A DNA stretch of 64,000 bases, taken from assembly GCA_963701015.1 (NCBI GenBank), contig OY969556.1, forward strand, positions 3,596,001-3,660,000. The letters are read 5' to 3'. The DNA comes from MFD09286-c1 sp963701015 (GTDB lineage Bacteria; Bacteroidota; Bacteroidia; Bacteroidales; DTGW01). Shown one piece after another: positions 27,507 through 36,476 of this stretch. A program made the position numbers and the translations under genes. Numbering within the stretch: position 1 is the stretch's first letter; each line of letters starts with the position of its first letter. The notes beneath the pieces are model-generated. The model was not told where the DNA came from and searched no databases. It saw nothing but the letters and a program-made list of their open reading frames with translations.

Positions 27507-28694
27507 ATGATGAAATATATAATTACAAAATCTTTTAAATTATTTTGCCTCGTATTTACAATTTCAGTTCTGGTTTCATGCGGACGAAATAATGTAGTAA
27601 TTAAAGGAAAATTAAATAATTGCACCCGTAAAACAATTTATTTATTCGATTACAATCTGTTATCGAGTACATTCGTTGATTCAGCTAAAATAAAAACAGA
27701 TGGTTCATTCAAATTTAAAATTAAAACCGCTGAACCAAAAATGTTTCAGCTTTCATTAGCCCCGGGTAATTTTATATTGCTTCTTGCAAATAAAGGTGAA
27801 AAAATAGTTATCAAAGCTGATGCCAAAGCAATGAATTACAATTATAGCGTAAAAGGTTCAGAAGGATCGGCTAAAATTAAGTTGCTTACTGACCATTTAA
27901 ATTATTCACGCGAAAAAATTGATTCAATCCTTTCTATTTTTAATAAAATAAAGGGTAACAAAGAATTGAACCCTCAATTCAAAAGTTTGAACGAGCAATA
28001 TGTTCAGATTATAAATGACCAAAGAAAATTTAATATAAAGTTTATAATCGAAAATTTAAAATCAATCGCAGGCGTTGTGGCACTTTATCAACAATTTGAT
28101 GATAGCACTTTTGTATTAAATGAAAACCGCGATTTGCAATATGTTAAACTTTTGTCCGATACTTTATCGAAATATTATCCAAGTTCAAAAATAGTTATTG
28201 CCTTAAATAACGATAGGTCAAGATTAATGACTGCCTACAATAATTTAAAGTTGGCTTCATTGGCAAATACGTCAAAAACAATTGCCTTTCCTGAAATTGT
28301 ATTGCCAAATATTCAAGGTGATAGTATTAAACTCAGTAATATAAAAAGTAAGTGCATTTTACTTTTCTTCTGGAATGGTGCTTCGGAAGATGACTATGTA
28401 ATTTTAAACAGTTTAACTGAACTTTATAAAAAATATCACGTCAAAGGATTTGAAATTTACTCAGTTGCACTAATAAATGACAAGCAATCGTGGGTTGATT
28501 TTATCCAAAAAAGTCATTTCCCGTGGATGAATGTTATTGATAAAAATGCTGAAAATTCAGTGTATGCAAGAACTTATAATTTAAATAAATTACCTGAAAC
28601 ATTCCTTATTGGGCCAAATTCCGATGTAATTGAAAGAGATATATTCGGCGAAAAGCTTGAGAATAAAATTAAATCATTACTTGAAAAAAAATAA
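27507..28694 (+). CDS. Thioredoxin-fold lipoprotein without the CxxC motif
   Basis: A 395-residue paralogue of the preceding gene with the same domain order: lipobox VLVSC (Cys about 25), a DUF4369-like domain (VVIKGKLNNCTRKTIYLFDY), a helical linker and a thioredoxin fold. Where the partner has FWASWCKPCRD, this protein has FFWNGASEDDYV (Trp289 to Asp295), so both redox cysteines are gone. The cis-Pro region is kept (KLPETFLIGP). It cannot be a normal thiol oxidoreductase; a chaperone or decoy role is possible. ATG is doubled at 27507/27510. The next gene begins on the very next base, so translation is probably coupled. Confidence 0.82.
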   Translation: MMKYIITKSFKLFCLVFTISVLVSCGRNNVVIKGKLNNCTRKTIYLFDYNLLSSTFVDSAKIKTDGSFKFKIKTAEPKMFQLSLAPGNFILLLANKGEKIVIKADAKAMNYNYSVKGSEGSAKIKLLTDHLNYSREKIDSILSIFNKIKGNKELNPQFKSLNEQYVQIINDQRKFNIKFIIENLKSIAGVVALYQQFDDSTFVLNENRDLQYVKLLSDTLSKYYPSSKIVIALNNDRSRLMTAYNNLKLASLANTSKTIAFPEIVLPNIQGDSIKLSNIKSKCILLFFWNGASEDDYVILNSLTELYKKYHVKGFEIYSVALINDKQSWVDFIQKSHFPWMNVIDKNAENSVYARTYNLNKLPETFLIGPNSDVIERDIFGEKLENKIKSLLEKK

Positions 28695-29474
28695 ATGAAA
28701 ATCGAGAAGTTAGCGTCAATTCATATTAAAGAAGGGAAAAAAATATTCTTTGCTTCCGATGTTCATTTAGGATTATTCCCAGTGGATAAAAGCCTCGAAC
28801 GTGAAAAAGTTTTTGTGAAATGGATGAAGTCGATTCAATCGGAAGCTCAGGTATTATTTCTTCAAGGTGATATATTTGATTTTTGGTATGAATATAAAAA
28901 AGTCGCACCACGCGGTTTTACAAGATTTTTAGGTCAACTTACGGATTTTAACGATCAAGGCATAGAAGTACATTTTTTCACAGGCAACCATGATGTTTGG
29001 GTTTTCGATTATTTGCCAACTGAAACCGGGGTTATTTTGCACCGTGATTTGGTTGAACTTGAAATTGAAAGTAAAAAATTCCTTATTGGCCATGGCGACG
29101 GAGTTGGAAGTGGAGATGTTGGTTATAGATTATTAAAGACATGTTTTACAAGCAAAATTTTACAATTCCTATTTTCGCGGTTGCATCCTAATTTTGCCAT
29201 GTGGATTGGACATACCTGGAGCAAACATAGTAGGCTTTCAAAAGATGTAGCTGAATCATTCCTGGGTGAAGAAAAAGAACACCAGATATTGTTTGCCCGC
29301 GACTATTTAAAATCGAAACCTATTGATTACTTCGTTTTTGGGCATAGGCATATTCCAATGGATTTTAAACTTTCTTCGGAGAGTCATTTGATAAATCTTG
29401 GAGAATGGATTCATTCCAATACCTTTGCTGAATTCGATGGTCATGAATTAAAAATTAAATCGTTCCCAAAATAA
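28695..29474 (+). CDS. lpxH: UDP-2,3-diacylglucosamine diphosphatase (LpxH-type)
   Basis: A 259-residue metallophosphoesterase of lipid A synthesis that cleaves UDP-diacylglucosamine to lipid X and UMP at the inner membrane. All calcineurin-type metal motifs are present: SDVHLG (Asp22, His24), GDIFDFW, GNHDVW, GHGDG and FGHRHIP. The Bacteroidota branch is usually longer than E. coli LpxH, as here. It begins one base after the upstream stop and overlaps the thioesterase start by one base (TAATG at 29472-29476). lpxD, lpxC/fabZ and lpxA lie a little downstream. Confidence 0.88.
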   Translation: MKIEKLASIHIKEGKKIFFASDVHLGLFPVDKSLEREKVFVKWMKSIQSEAQVLFLQGDIFDFWYEYKKVAPRGFTRFLGQLTDFNDQGIEVHFFTGNHDVWVFDYLPTETGVILHRDLVELEIESKKFLIGHGDGVGSGDVGYRLLKTCFTSKILQFLFSRLHPNFAMWIGHTWSKHSRLSKDVAESFLGEEKEHQILFARDYLKSKPIDYFVFGHRHIPMDFKLSSESHLINLGEWIHSNTFAEFDGHELKIKSFPK

Positions 29475-29923
29475 TGCAACAAAATCAAATAATAAATTTC
29501 AGGCATTCTACACCAATTCAAGTTCGGTTTACTGATATTGATATGATGCAACATGTCACCAATTCGCAATATTTAGCATATTGCGACTTGGCACGAATGA
29601 AATACTTTAATGATGTATTGAAGGAAAAAATTGGCCAAACCGAAGAATCGTTGGTAATTGCTTCAGTAACATTAGATTTTGTCAATCCTATTTTTATGGA
29701 TGAACAAATTGAAGTTCAGTCGAAAATTACCAAAATTGGTAATAAAAGCATTCAAATGTTGCAACATATAATAAATTCGAACACCAAAGAAATTAAAGCA
29801 TCAGTGAAAAGTGCAATTTCCGGGTTTAATTATTTGAAACAGCAATCAATAATTATTCCTGATAAATGGAAAGATAAACTTGCAAATTATGATTCTGACG
29901 TTGAGTTTAAAACATATTCTTGA
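29474..29923 (+). CDS. Hotdog-fold acyl-CoA thioesterase (4HBT family)
   Basis: A 149-residue single hotdog domain. The 4HBT signature is present: VRFTDIDMMQHVTNSQYLAYCDLARMKYF (about 17-45), with the Asp and the His-x-x-N segment of the active site. It continues with VIASVTLDFVNPIFMDEQIEV and ISGFNYLKQQ. It likely hydrolyses acyl-CoA or acyl-ACP thioesters. Its start overlaps the lpxH stop by one base, so the two are translated together, which suggests a link to acyl supply or turnover for lipid A, though that is inference. Confidence 0.86.
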   Translation: MQQNQIINFRHSTPIQVRFTDIDMMQHVTNSQYLAYCDLARMKYFNDVLKEKIGQTEESLVIASVTLDFVNPIFMDEQIEVQSKITKIGNKSIQMLQHIINSNTKEIKASVKSAISGFNYLKQQSIIIPDKWKDKLANYDSDVEFKTYS

Positions 29924-29931
29924 AAATGAAC

Positions 29932-29952
29932 AAAGAGTAAAGAGTAAAGAAC
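29932..29952. repeat. Short AGTAAAG direct repeat
   Basis: AAAGAGTAAAGAGTAAAGAAC, an intergenic run of a 7-bp unit right after the thioesterase gene. Similar simple repeats occur in several spacers of this window. Confidence 0.5.
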
Positions 29953-30078
29953 AAGGATTGATGCAATGGTAAATATTAGAAAATCTGAAGTTTTGAATAA
30001 TTGAAAATGGGTTTCAATTAAGTTTTATTGACATAAGTTTTATCATTAACATTTTCATTTTTGTCTTGTTTCTTGATA

Positions 30079-30109
30079 CTTGAATCTTGGTTCTAATAAT
30101 GTATTTTTG
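30079..30109 (+). promoter_or_regulatory. Promoter of the HD hydrolase gene
   Basis: CTTG (30079-30082) and TATTTTTG (30102-30109) are separated by 19 bases, which fits the Bacteroidota arrangement TTTG-N19-TAnnTTTG except for the first base. The second element ends 19 bases before the GTG start at 30129. Confidence 0.6.
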
Positions 30110-30128
30110 TTTTTAGAAAATTGATATT

Positions 30129-31380
30129 GTGGCACAAATAACCAACAAGCGAAAAATAGTAAACGACCCGGTTTATGGGTTCATCAATATCAATTTCGAT
30201 TTGGTTTTTGACCTAATTGAACATCCATGGTTTCAAAGGTTACGACGAATCCGTCAATTAGGCTTAAGCAATTATGTATATCCGGGAGCAACACACACTC
30301 GTTTTCAACATGCGTTGGGCGCTGTTTATTTAATGGACGAAGCCATAAGCATAATTCGCTCTAAAGGTCAGGAAATTACCGAAGTTGAAGCTGAAGCAGC
30401 ATCTGTAGCAATTTTATTGCACGATATTGGCCATGGCCCATTTTTCTCATGCACTTGAATTTAGTTTAATTGAATATCATACTCACGAGCATATTTCGGC
30501 ACTGCTGATGGACGAACTTAACAATCAGTTTAACGGCAAGCTTACATTAGCTATAGAGATTTTTCAAAATAAATATCACAAAACATTTTTACATCAATTG
30601 GTATCAGGCCAACTTGATATGGACCGGCTCGATTATTTGCGCCGGGACAGCTTTTTTACCGGGGTAACTGAAGGAGTTGTAGGTTCCGACCGGATTATAA
30701 AAATGCTTAATGTGGTTGATGATAATTTGGTTATTGAAGCAAAAGGAATTTATTCCATAGAAAAATTTTTAATTGCCCGACGATTAATGTATTGGCAGGT
30801 TTATCTGCATAAAACTGTTTTATCTGCTGAAAATCTTTTGGTCAATATTTTAAAAAGGGCGAAGAAACTGATGCTTGAAGGAAAAACACTTTTTGTTCCG
30901 CCTGCCTTAGAATTCTTTTTATCGCACGAATTCAGTAAGAATGACCTTGATAAAGGAAGTGAAATAAGAAAAAAAATATTGATAAACTTCCCTGAAATTG
31001 ACGATAATGACATAATTACCTGCACCAAAGTTTGGCAGAACCATGAAGATAAAATACTTTCGATGTTATGCAGAAATTTATCAAACCGGATTTTGTTTAA
31101 AACGGAAATCCAGAATAATGCATTTGCAGAAAGCAGAATTATTGAATTAAAAAATAAAGCAAAAAAGTTCTTTCATATAAATGATGAAGAAGCGGATTAT
31201 TTGGTATTTTCCGATTCTATTACAAACCATACTTATATTCCTAATGACAACCGGATTGGAATTTTAAGTAAAAACGGTACAATTGTTGATATTTCGGAAG
31301 CATCAGATATTTTAAATATTTCGGTTTTAGGTAAAGTAGTAAAGAAATATTTTCTTTGTTACCCAAAAGAATTAAAATAG
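30129..31380 (+). CDS. HD-domain phosphohydrolase, frameshifted
   Basis: A dNTPase-like HD protein of about 417 residues split by one base. The first frame (GTG start at 30129) carries PWFQRLRRIRQLGLSNYVYPG, the THTRFQHALG metal His segment and the HD pair in ILLHDIGHGP, then stops at 30458. The second frame continues SHALEFSLIEYHTHEHISALL, LDMDRLDYLRRDSFFTGV and beyond to 31380. Removing one T from the run at 30441-30445 gives GHGPFSHALE, the normal family sequence. Members hydrolyse nucleotides. The gene lies between lpxH/thioesterase and lpxD. Whether the lesion is real or a sequencing error cannot be settled here. Confidence 0.85.
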
Positions 31381-31428
31381 GATCAAAAGTCAGCAACCAG
31401 GATAAATAAAATATTAAATATTTAAATT

Positions 31429-32472
31429 ATGATAAAATTTACAGCCCGCACGGTAGCAAATTTTTTAAAAGGTGAAGTTATTGGAAACCCCGATGTTGAA
31501 GTTTCGGATGTTGCCAAAATAGAAGAAGCGCAGTCCGGACAACTCGCTTTTTTAGCAAATCCAAAATACAATAAATATTTATACGAAACCAAGGCTTCCA
31601 TAGTATTGGTTAATAAAAGCCTTGAAATTGAAGGAGAAGTAAGTGCTACACTTATAAAAGTTGATGACGCATACGAATCGTTTGCTACTCTGCTCGATTT
31701 ATATCAACAATCAAAGCCTGTAAAAGAAGGAATTGAAAAAGATTGTTTTATCAGCGATACAGCAAAAATTGGCCAAAGTGTTTATATCGGTGCTTTTTCA
31801 TATATTGATAGTGGTGCAACAATAAGCAATGGTACCAAAATTTATCCACAGGTTTTTATTGGTGAAAATGTGAAAATAGGTGAAAACACCATTATTTATC
31901 CAGGTGTTAAAATTTATAGCGATTGTATAATTGGCGCCAACTGTGTAATTCATTCTGGAGCAGTAATTGGTGCAGATGGTTTTGGATTTGTCCCAAATTC
32001 AGAAAATAATTACAAAAAAGTTCCGCAAATTGGCAATGTAATTTTAGAAGATTATGTTGAAATAGGTGCTAACACTGCTGTTGACAGGGCAACAATGGGT
32101 TCAACCATTATCCGTAAAGGGGTTAAACTGGACAATTTAATTCAGATTGCTCATAATGTTGAGATTGGTGAAAACACAGTAATGGCGGCACAAATTGGAA
32201 TTGCCGGTTCGGCAAAAATTGGACGTGATTGCATGTTTGGCGGACAAGCAGGTATTGCAGGCCATTTATCTATTGCCAATGGCGTGAAACTTGGCGCACA
32301 ATGCGGGGTTAATTCTTCCATCACAACTGAAAATGCTACACTAATTGGTTCGCCAGCTATGGATTTTAAAGATTATATGAAAAGTTATGTTTTATTCCGC
32401 AACTTTTCAAAAATCCATCAACAGGTTAATGCTTTACAACGTGAGTTAAACGAATTGAAAAAAAACATCTAA
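31429..32472 (+). CDS. lpxD: UDP-3-O-(3-hydroxyacyl)glucosamine N-acyltransferase
   Basis: A 347-residue enzyme of the third step of lipid A synthesis, adding the N-linked hydroxyacyl chain from acyl-ACP. The N-terminal uridine-binding domain (1-105; FLKGEVIGNPDVEVSDVAKI, LAFLANPKYNKYLYETKASIVLV) is followed by a left-handed beta-helix of hexapeptide repeats (about 106-320) with NCVIHSGAVIGADGFGFVP and the active-site region LIQIAHNVEIGENT including its His. A short C-terminal helix completes it. Full length. It starts the run lpxD, lpxC/fabZ, lpxA, the usual order in Bacteroidota. Confidence 0.96.
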   Translation: MIKFTARTVANFLKGEVIGNPDVEVSDVAKIEEAQSGQLAFLANPKYNKYLYETKASIVLVNKSLEIEGEVSATLIKVDDAYESFATLLDLYQQSKPVKEGIEKDCFISDTAKIGQSVYIGAFSYIDSGATISNGTKIYPQVFIGENVKIGENTIIYPGVKIYSDCIIGANCVIHSGAVIGADGFGFVPNSENNYKKVPQIGNVILEDYVEIGANTAVDRATMGSTIIRKGVKLDNLIQIAHNVEIGENTVMAAQIGIAGSAKIGRDCMFGGQAGIAGHLSIANGVKLGAQCGVNSSITTENATLIGSPAMDFKDYMKSYVLFRNFSKIHQQVNALQRELNELKKNI

Positions 32473-32599
32473 GTAATAAAGAAGGCTCCTAATGCGATAA
32501 GAAAACAAAATTTGCATATTGATTACAATTGTTAATTGCGATTTTTTTAACTTGCGCAACATTTAATTTGACTTAAAGAAACTTAACTTATACATTTTA

Positions 32600-33994
32600 A
32601 TGGCCGAAAAACAAAAGACTCTGGCAAAAGATGTCAGTCTAACCGGAAAGGGATTACACACCGGGCTTCATGTAAATTTAGTTATAAAACCAGCTGTAGC
32701 CAATCATGGAATACGTTTTATGCGAATTGACCTGGACGAAAATCCAATCGTACATGCAATAGTAGATAATGTTGTGGATACTTCACGTGGGACCACGCTC
32801 GACGAAAATGGTGTGAGAATTGGAACTATTGAACATTTGCTGGCAGCTATTACAGGACACCGGATTGATAATGCATTAATTGAAATTGACGGGCCTGAAG
32901 CTCCTATTCTCGACGGAAGTTCAAAACCTATTTACGATGCTATTGAAGCAGCTGGAACAGTTGAACTTGAAGCTGACCGAAAATATTTTGAGCTAAAAGA
33001 ACGTATTGAATTTATTGATATTGACAAAGGTATTGAAATTGTTGCTTTTCCTGACGATCACCTAAGTTTAACAGTTCAAATTGACTATAATTCAAAGGTT
33101 CTTGGAAACCAATATGCATCCATGAATTCCTTATCCGAATTTGGAAAAGAAATTTCACCTTGCCGTACATTTGTATTTCTGCATGAATTGGAACTTTTAG
33201 TTAAACATAATTTGATTAAAGGTGGCGATGTTGACAATGCAATTATTATTGTTGACAGGCAAGTTACCCAGGAAGAGCTAGACCGTCTAGCCGGAATTTT
33301 CAATAAACCTAAAGTAAGTGTACAACCAGAGGGTGTTTTAAATAATATAGAATTAAGGTTTCGTAACGAACCGGCCAGGCACAAATTATTGGATATGATT
33401 GGTGATATTACTTTAGTTGGAATGCCAATTAAAGCCAGAATTATTGCTTCCCGCCCGGGACATCATGCCAATACCGAGTTTGCCAAATTAATAAGGAAAA
33501 CAATTAAGAAAGAAAATCTTAAACCTGCTGTACCAAAATATTCACCCAATGAAACTCCTTTATTGGATGTAAACCAAATAATGAAAGTGCTTCCTCACAG
33601 GCCGCCATTTTTGCTTGTCGATAAAATTATAACCAAGGCAGATAACTTGATTGTTGGGGTTAAGAATGTTACCATGAACGAACCATTTTTCGTGGGACAT
33701 TTTCCGCAAGAACCTGTTATGCCCGGTGTGCTTATTGTTGAAGCCATGGCACAATGCGGTGGAATATTAGCGCTTGGAAGTGTACCCGACCCTGAAAATT
33801 ATTCGACTTATTTCTTAAAAATCGACAAGGTTAAATTTAAAAGAAAAGTTGTTCCCGGAGATACGCTTATATTCAAACTCGAATTGATTGAGCCTATACG
33901 AAGAGGAATAGTTACTATGTGGGCGCAGGCATTCGTTGGTGAAAATCTGGTAACTGAAGCCGAATTGTGTGCACAAATTGCAAAAAATAAATAA
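32600..33994 (+). CDS. lpxC/fabZ: Bifunctional UDP-3-O-acyl-GlcNAc deacetylase / 3-hydroxyacyl-ACP dehydratase
   Basis: A 464-residue fusion typical of Bacteroidota. Residues 1-310 are LpxC, the zinc deacetylase committing UDP-GlcNAc to lipid A (GTIEHLLAAITG with the zinc His; ILDGSSKP; CRTFVFL; RHKLLDMIGDITLVG with the His-x3-Asp pair; SRPGHHANTEF). Residues about 318-464 are FabZ, the hotdog dehydratase of fatty-acid elongation (LLDVNQIMKVLPHRPPFLLVD; EPFFVGHFPQEPVMPGVLIVEAMAQ with catalytic His and Glu). The fusion links hydroxyacyl-ACP use in lipid A to its use in membrane lipid synthesis. It lies 127 bases after lpxD and 21 before lpxA. Confidence 0.97.
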   Translation: MAEKQKTLAKDVSLTGKGLHTGLHVNLVIKPAVANHGIRFMRIDLDENPIVHAIVDNVVDTSRGTTLDENGVRIGTIEHLLAAITGHRIDNALIEIDGPEAPILDGSSKPIYDAIEAAGTVELEADRKYFELKERIEFIDIDKGIEIVAFPDDHLSLTVQIDYNSKVLGNQYASMNSLSEFGKEISPCRTFVFLHELELLVKHNLIKGGDVDNAIIIVDRQVTQEELDRLAGIFNKPKVSVQPEGVLNNIELRFRNEPARHKLLDMIGDITLVGMPIKARIIASRPGHHANTEFAKLIRKTIKKENLKPAVPKYSPNETPLLDVNQIMKVLPHRPPFLLVDKIITKADNLIVGVKNVTMNEPFFVGHFPQEPVMPGVLIVEAMAQCGGILALGSVPDPENYSTYFLKIDKVKFKRKVVPGDTLIFKLELIEPIRRGIVTMWAQAFVGENLVTEAELCAQIAKNK

Positions 33995-34015
33995 TATTAC
34001 CCAAAATATTAAGTA

Positions 34016-34812
34016 ATGACTAATCATCCTTTATCGAACGTTCACCCCGAAGCGAAAATTGGGGAAAATGTAGTTATTGAAGCTTTTGCAACTATTAACA
34101 AAGATGTAGAAATTGGCGACAATTGCTGGATAGGCCAAATGCTGTGATTATGGAAGGTGCCAGACTTGGGAAAAATTGCAAAGTATTCCCGGGTGCGGTA
34201 ATTGCAGCCATACCTCAGGATTTGAAATTTAAAGGTGAATATACTACCGTTGAAATTGGAGATAATACTACTATTCGTGAATGTGTAACTGTAAACCGTG
34301 GAACTGCAGCGCGTGGTAAAACAACCATTGGCACAAATTGCCTTTTAATGGCCTATGTACATGTTGCGCATGATTGTGAAGTAGGCAATAACATTGTGTT
34401 GGTTAATAATGTAGGTTTGGCTGGTGAAGTTATTGTTGATGATTGGGCTATATTAGGTGGTGGAACTGTTGTTCACCAGTTTGTTCATATTGGTTGTCAT
34501 GCATTTATTTCAGGAGCATCGAAAGTGAGTAAAGATGTACCGCCTTATGTAAAAGCTGCACGCGACCCATTGGCTTATGTTGGGCTTAATTCTCTTGGCT
34601 TACGCCGACGAGGATTTACAAATGAAAAAATTAACGAAATCCAGGATATCTATAGAACAATTTTTCAAAAGGGGCTGAACTATTCTAATGCATGTGAATT
34701 TATTGAAACAAATATGAATGTAACTCCTGAAAGAGACGAAATTGTTCAGTTTATACGTGGTTCAAAACGTGGTATTATGAAAGGTTATGATGCAGGCGAT
34801 TCTGATGATTGA
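34016..34812 (+). CDS. lpxA: UDP-N-acetylglucosamine O-acyltransferase, frameshifted
   Basis: The first enzyme of lipid A synthesis. It starts at ATG 34016 (MTNHPLSNVHPEAKIGENVV) and runs in frame to CWIG, then CAA-ATG-CTG-TGA ends the frame at about 34147. The protein continues one base over as PNAVIMEGARLGKNCKVFPGAV to 34812, with PQDLKFKGE, REC VTVNRGT, LLMAYVHVAHDCEVG (catalytic His) and a complete C-terminal domain. Adding one C to the CC at 34135-34136 restores IGPNAVIM and about 265 residues, the normal length. Because LpxA is needed for lipid A and the rest is intact, a sequencing error is more likely than a pseudogene. A TTG at 34123 is not a real start. Confidence 0.9.
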
Positions 34813-35134
34813 CAAATCAATTTCACCCATAATATTTGAATTGACTTCTTGTCTATAACAATCCTTTTTTTGAAATAAATACAATTTCAAATCCCAGAAT
34901 CGTTTGAAATTATACTTTCCAAAATTTCAAAATTCTTGAAATAAAGACAATTTTCCTGAATAATTGACTTCCGAAAGATTTAAAGAACCTAATTAAAAAT
35001 GCCAACTTCTCAAATATTTAAAGCCAGTTAGTGCAAAATAAATATCATTTTACATTTGACATATACTTACTATCTTTGTTTAAGGAATAAACTAAATCCG
35101 AAATAATGTATTTTGGATATTATTTCCTGGAACT
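34813..35134. other. Intergenic region with one likely promoter, no gene seen
   Basis: 322 bases of AT-rich sequence after lpxA. Near its end TATCTTTG (35071-35078) has TTTT 19 bases upstream (35048-35051), giving a plausible promoter for the START-domain gene. I saw no coding sequence, tRNA or hairpin here. Confidence 0.6.
35048..35078 (+). promoter_or_regulatory. Candidate promoter of the START-domain gene
   Basis: TTTT (35048-35051), 19-base spacer, TATCTTTG (35071-35078). The -7 part matches TAnnTTTG exactly and the -33 part matches three of four bases. It lies 56 bases before the ATG at 35135. Confidence 0.5.
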
Positions 35135-35758
35135 ATGATAAAATTTTTAAAAATTCCTATCGGTTGTTTGGTTTTCATTCTAATTTTTTCGGCAAAGCCT
35201 GATAATATTTGGGTAAAGCATCTCGATAAAAATGGGGTTCAAATATTTTTGCGTAATTGTGATAATTGTAATGCTAAAGAATTTAAAGCCCAGGCTATTA
35301 TTAATGCCCCAATTAATAAAGTTTATGATTTATTGCTCGATTTCAGGAATTATCCAAAATGGATATATACCAACAGAAGTACTTTCCAAATTGAGAAAAA
35401 ATCAGCCGATGAATACATTTATTATACAATAATAAGCTGCCCAAGACCAACGCTCGACAGGGATTTAATTGTTGATTTCAAAACAGTAGAAAAATCGGAT
35501 AACAGATATTATATTAAAACATCAACCCTTCCGACTTATATCAATGAAAAACCAAACATAGTGAGGGTTAAGGTTTTCAACGGGAGTTGGGAATTAAATA
35601 AAATATCGGATAATGAAACTCTTGTTACAACAACCAGCTATTCTGAACCAGGAGGTAAAGTTCCGTTATGGCTCATTAATACATTTATAATTACCGGACC
35701 ATATAATACAATGCTTAAAATGCAGGAATTGCTTTCACCAAAACCAATAAAAAAATAG
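35135..35758 (+). CDS. START/SRPBCC lipid-binding domain protein
   Basis: A 207-residue protein with an N-terminal membrane or signal segment (about 4-20) followed by one START-like domain. The fold shows an N-terminal strand pair (GVQIFLRNCDNCNAKEFKAQAII), the loop NAPINKVYDLLLDFRNYPKW (about 58-77), the RPTLDRDLIVDF strand and a long C-terminal helix over the pocket (PLWLINTFIITGPYNTMLKM). Such domains hold lipids or other hydrophobic ligands. The ligand is not evident. The gene is followed by a DedA membrane protein and a YdcF-like protein on the same strand, all envelope-linked. Confidence 0.78.
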   Translation: MIKFLKIPIGCLVFILIFSAKPDNIWVKHLDKNGVQIFLRNCDNCNAKEFKAQAIINAPINKVYDLLLDFRNYPKWIYTNRSTFQIEKKSADEYIYYTIISCPRPTLDRDLIVDFKTVEKSDNRYYIKTSTLPTYINEKPNIVRVKVFNGSWELNKISDNETLVTTTSYSEPGGKVPLWLINTFIITGPYNTMLKMQELLSPKPIKK

Positions 35759-35819
35759 GCCATTTTTTTCTTACCAATCTTTTTCCCATTTTTACAAACT
35801 TTTAAAAAATAGAATAACG

Positions 35820-36473
35820 ATGATAGATTTAATTAAGTATCTGATTGATTTTGTTTTGAACATTGATAAACATTTATTTGATATTGTTTCGAATTATAAT
35901 ACATGGACCTATTTAATTCTTTTTGCTATAATATTTTGTGAAACTGGTTTGGTTGTTACACCATTTTTACCTGGAGATTCATTACTTTTTGCAGCCGGGG
36001 CGATAGCTGCTGCAGGACTTTTAAATGTTGCAACTTTAATTTTTATAATTTTAATTGCAGCTGTACTTGGTGATAATTCAAATTATTTTATCGGCCGTTT
36101 TCTGGGACATAGAGTTTACGAAAAGAACTATCGGTTAATAAACAGAAAATCGCTTGATAAAACCCATAAATTTTACGAAAAACATGGAGGTAAAACTATT
36201 ATAATAGCAAGGTTTATGCCCATTATACGAACCTTCGCCCCATTTGTCGCCGGTGTTGGCACAATGAAATATCCACGTTTTTTTCTATTTAGTTTAGGTG
36301 GAAATATTTTATGGGTAAATTTGTTTATAGTTGCTGGTTATATGTTCGCCAACAACAATTTTGTAAAACATAATTTTTCAGTTGTAATAATTGCTATAAT
36401 TGTGGTTTCTTTAATCCCTCCGGTTTATACATTTTTAAAACATTGGTTCGAATCACGAAAAGTAAAAAATTAA
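35820..36473 (+). CDS. DedA family membrane protein
   Basis: A 217-residue inner-membrane protein of the DedA (VTT) family, a group linked to lipid flipping and envelope integrity. Landmarks are FCETGLVVTPFLPGDSLLFAAGA (about 39-61), with the E and D of the family, then a cytoplasmic loop with FYEKHGGKTIIIARFMPIIRTFAPFVAGVG including the conserved G-R-F-x-P-x-x-R core (here ARFMPIIR). At least four hydrophobic segments are visible. It lies three bases before the YdcF-like gene, so they share a transcript. Confidence 0.92.
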   Translation: MIDLIKYLIDFVLNIDKHLFDIVSNYNTWTYLILFAIIFCETGLVVTPFLPGDSLLFAAGAIAAAGLLNVATLIFIILIAAVLGDNSNYFIGRFLGHRVYEKNYRLINRKSLDKTHKFYEKHGGKTIIIARFMPIIRTFAPFVAGVGTMKYPRFFLFSLGGNILWVNLFIVAGYMFANNNFVKHNFSVVIIAIIVVSLIPPVYTFLKHWFESRKVKN

Positions 36474-36476
36474 CCT

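Noticed and set aside
30427..31380. Independent gene starting at ATG 30427
   Set aside because: It lacks the HD metal motifs, which lie in the preceding frame; the two are halves of one gene.
34123..34812. Separate shorter lpxA beginning with TTG at 34123
   Set aside because: The missing N-terminal 36 residues are encoded directly upstream in the other frame; a one-base deletion explains both.
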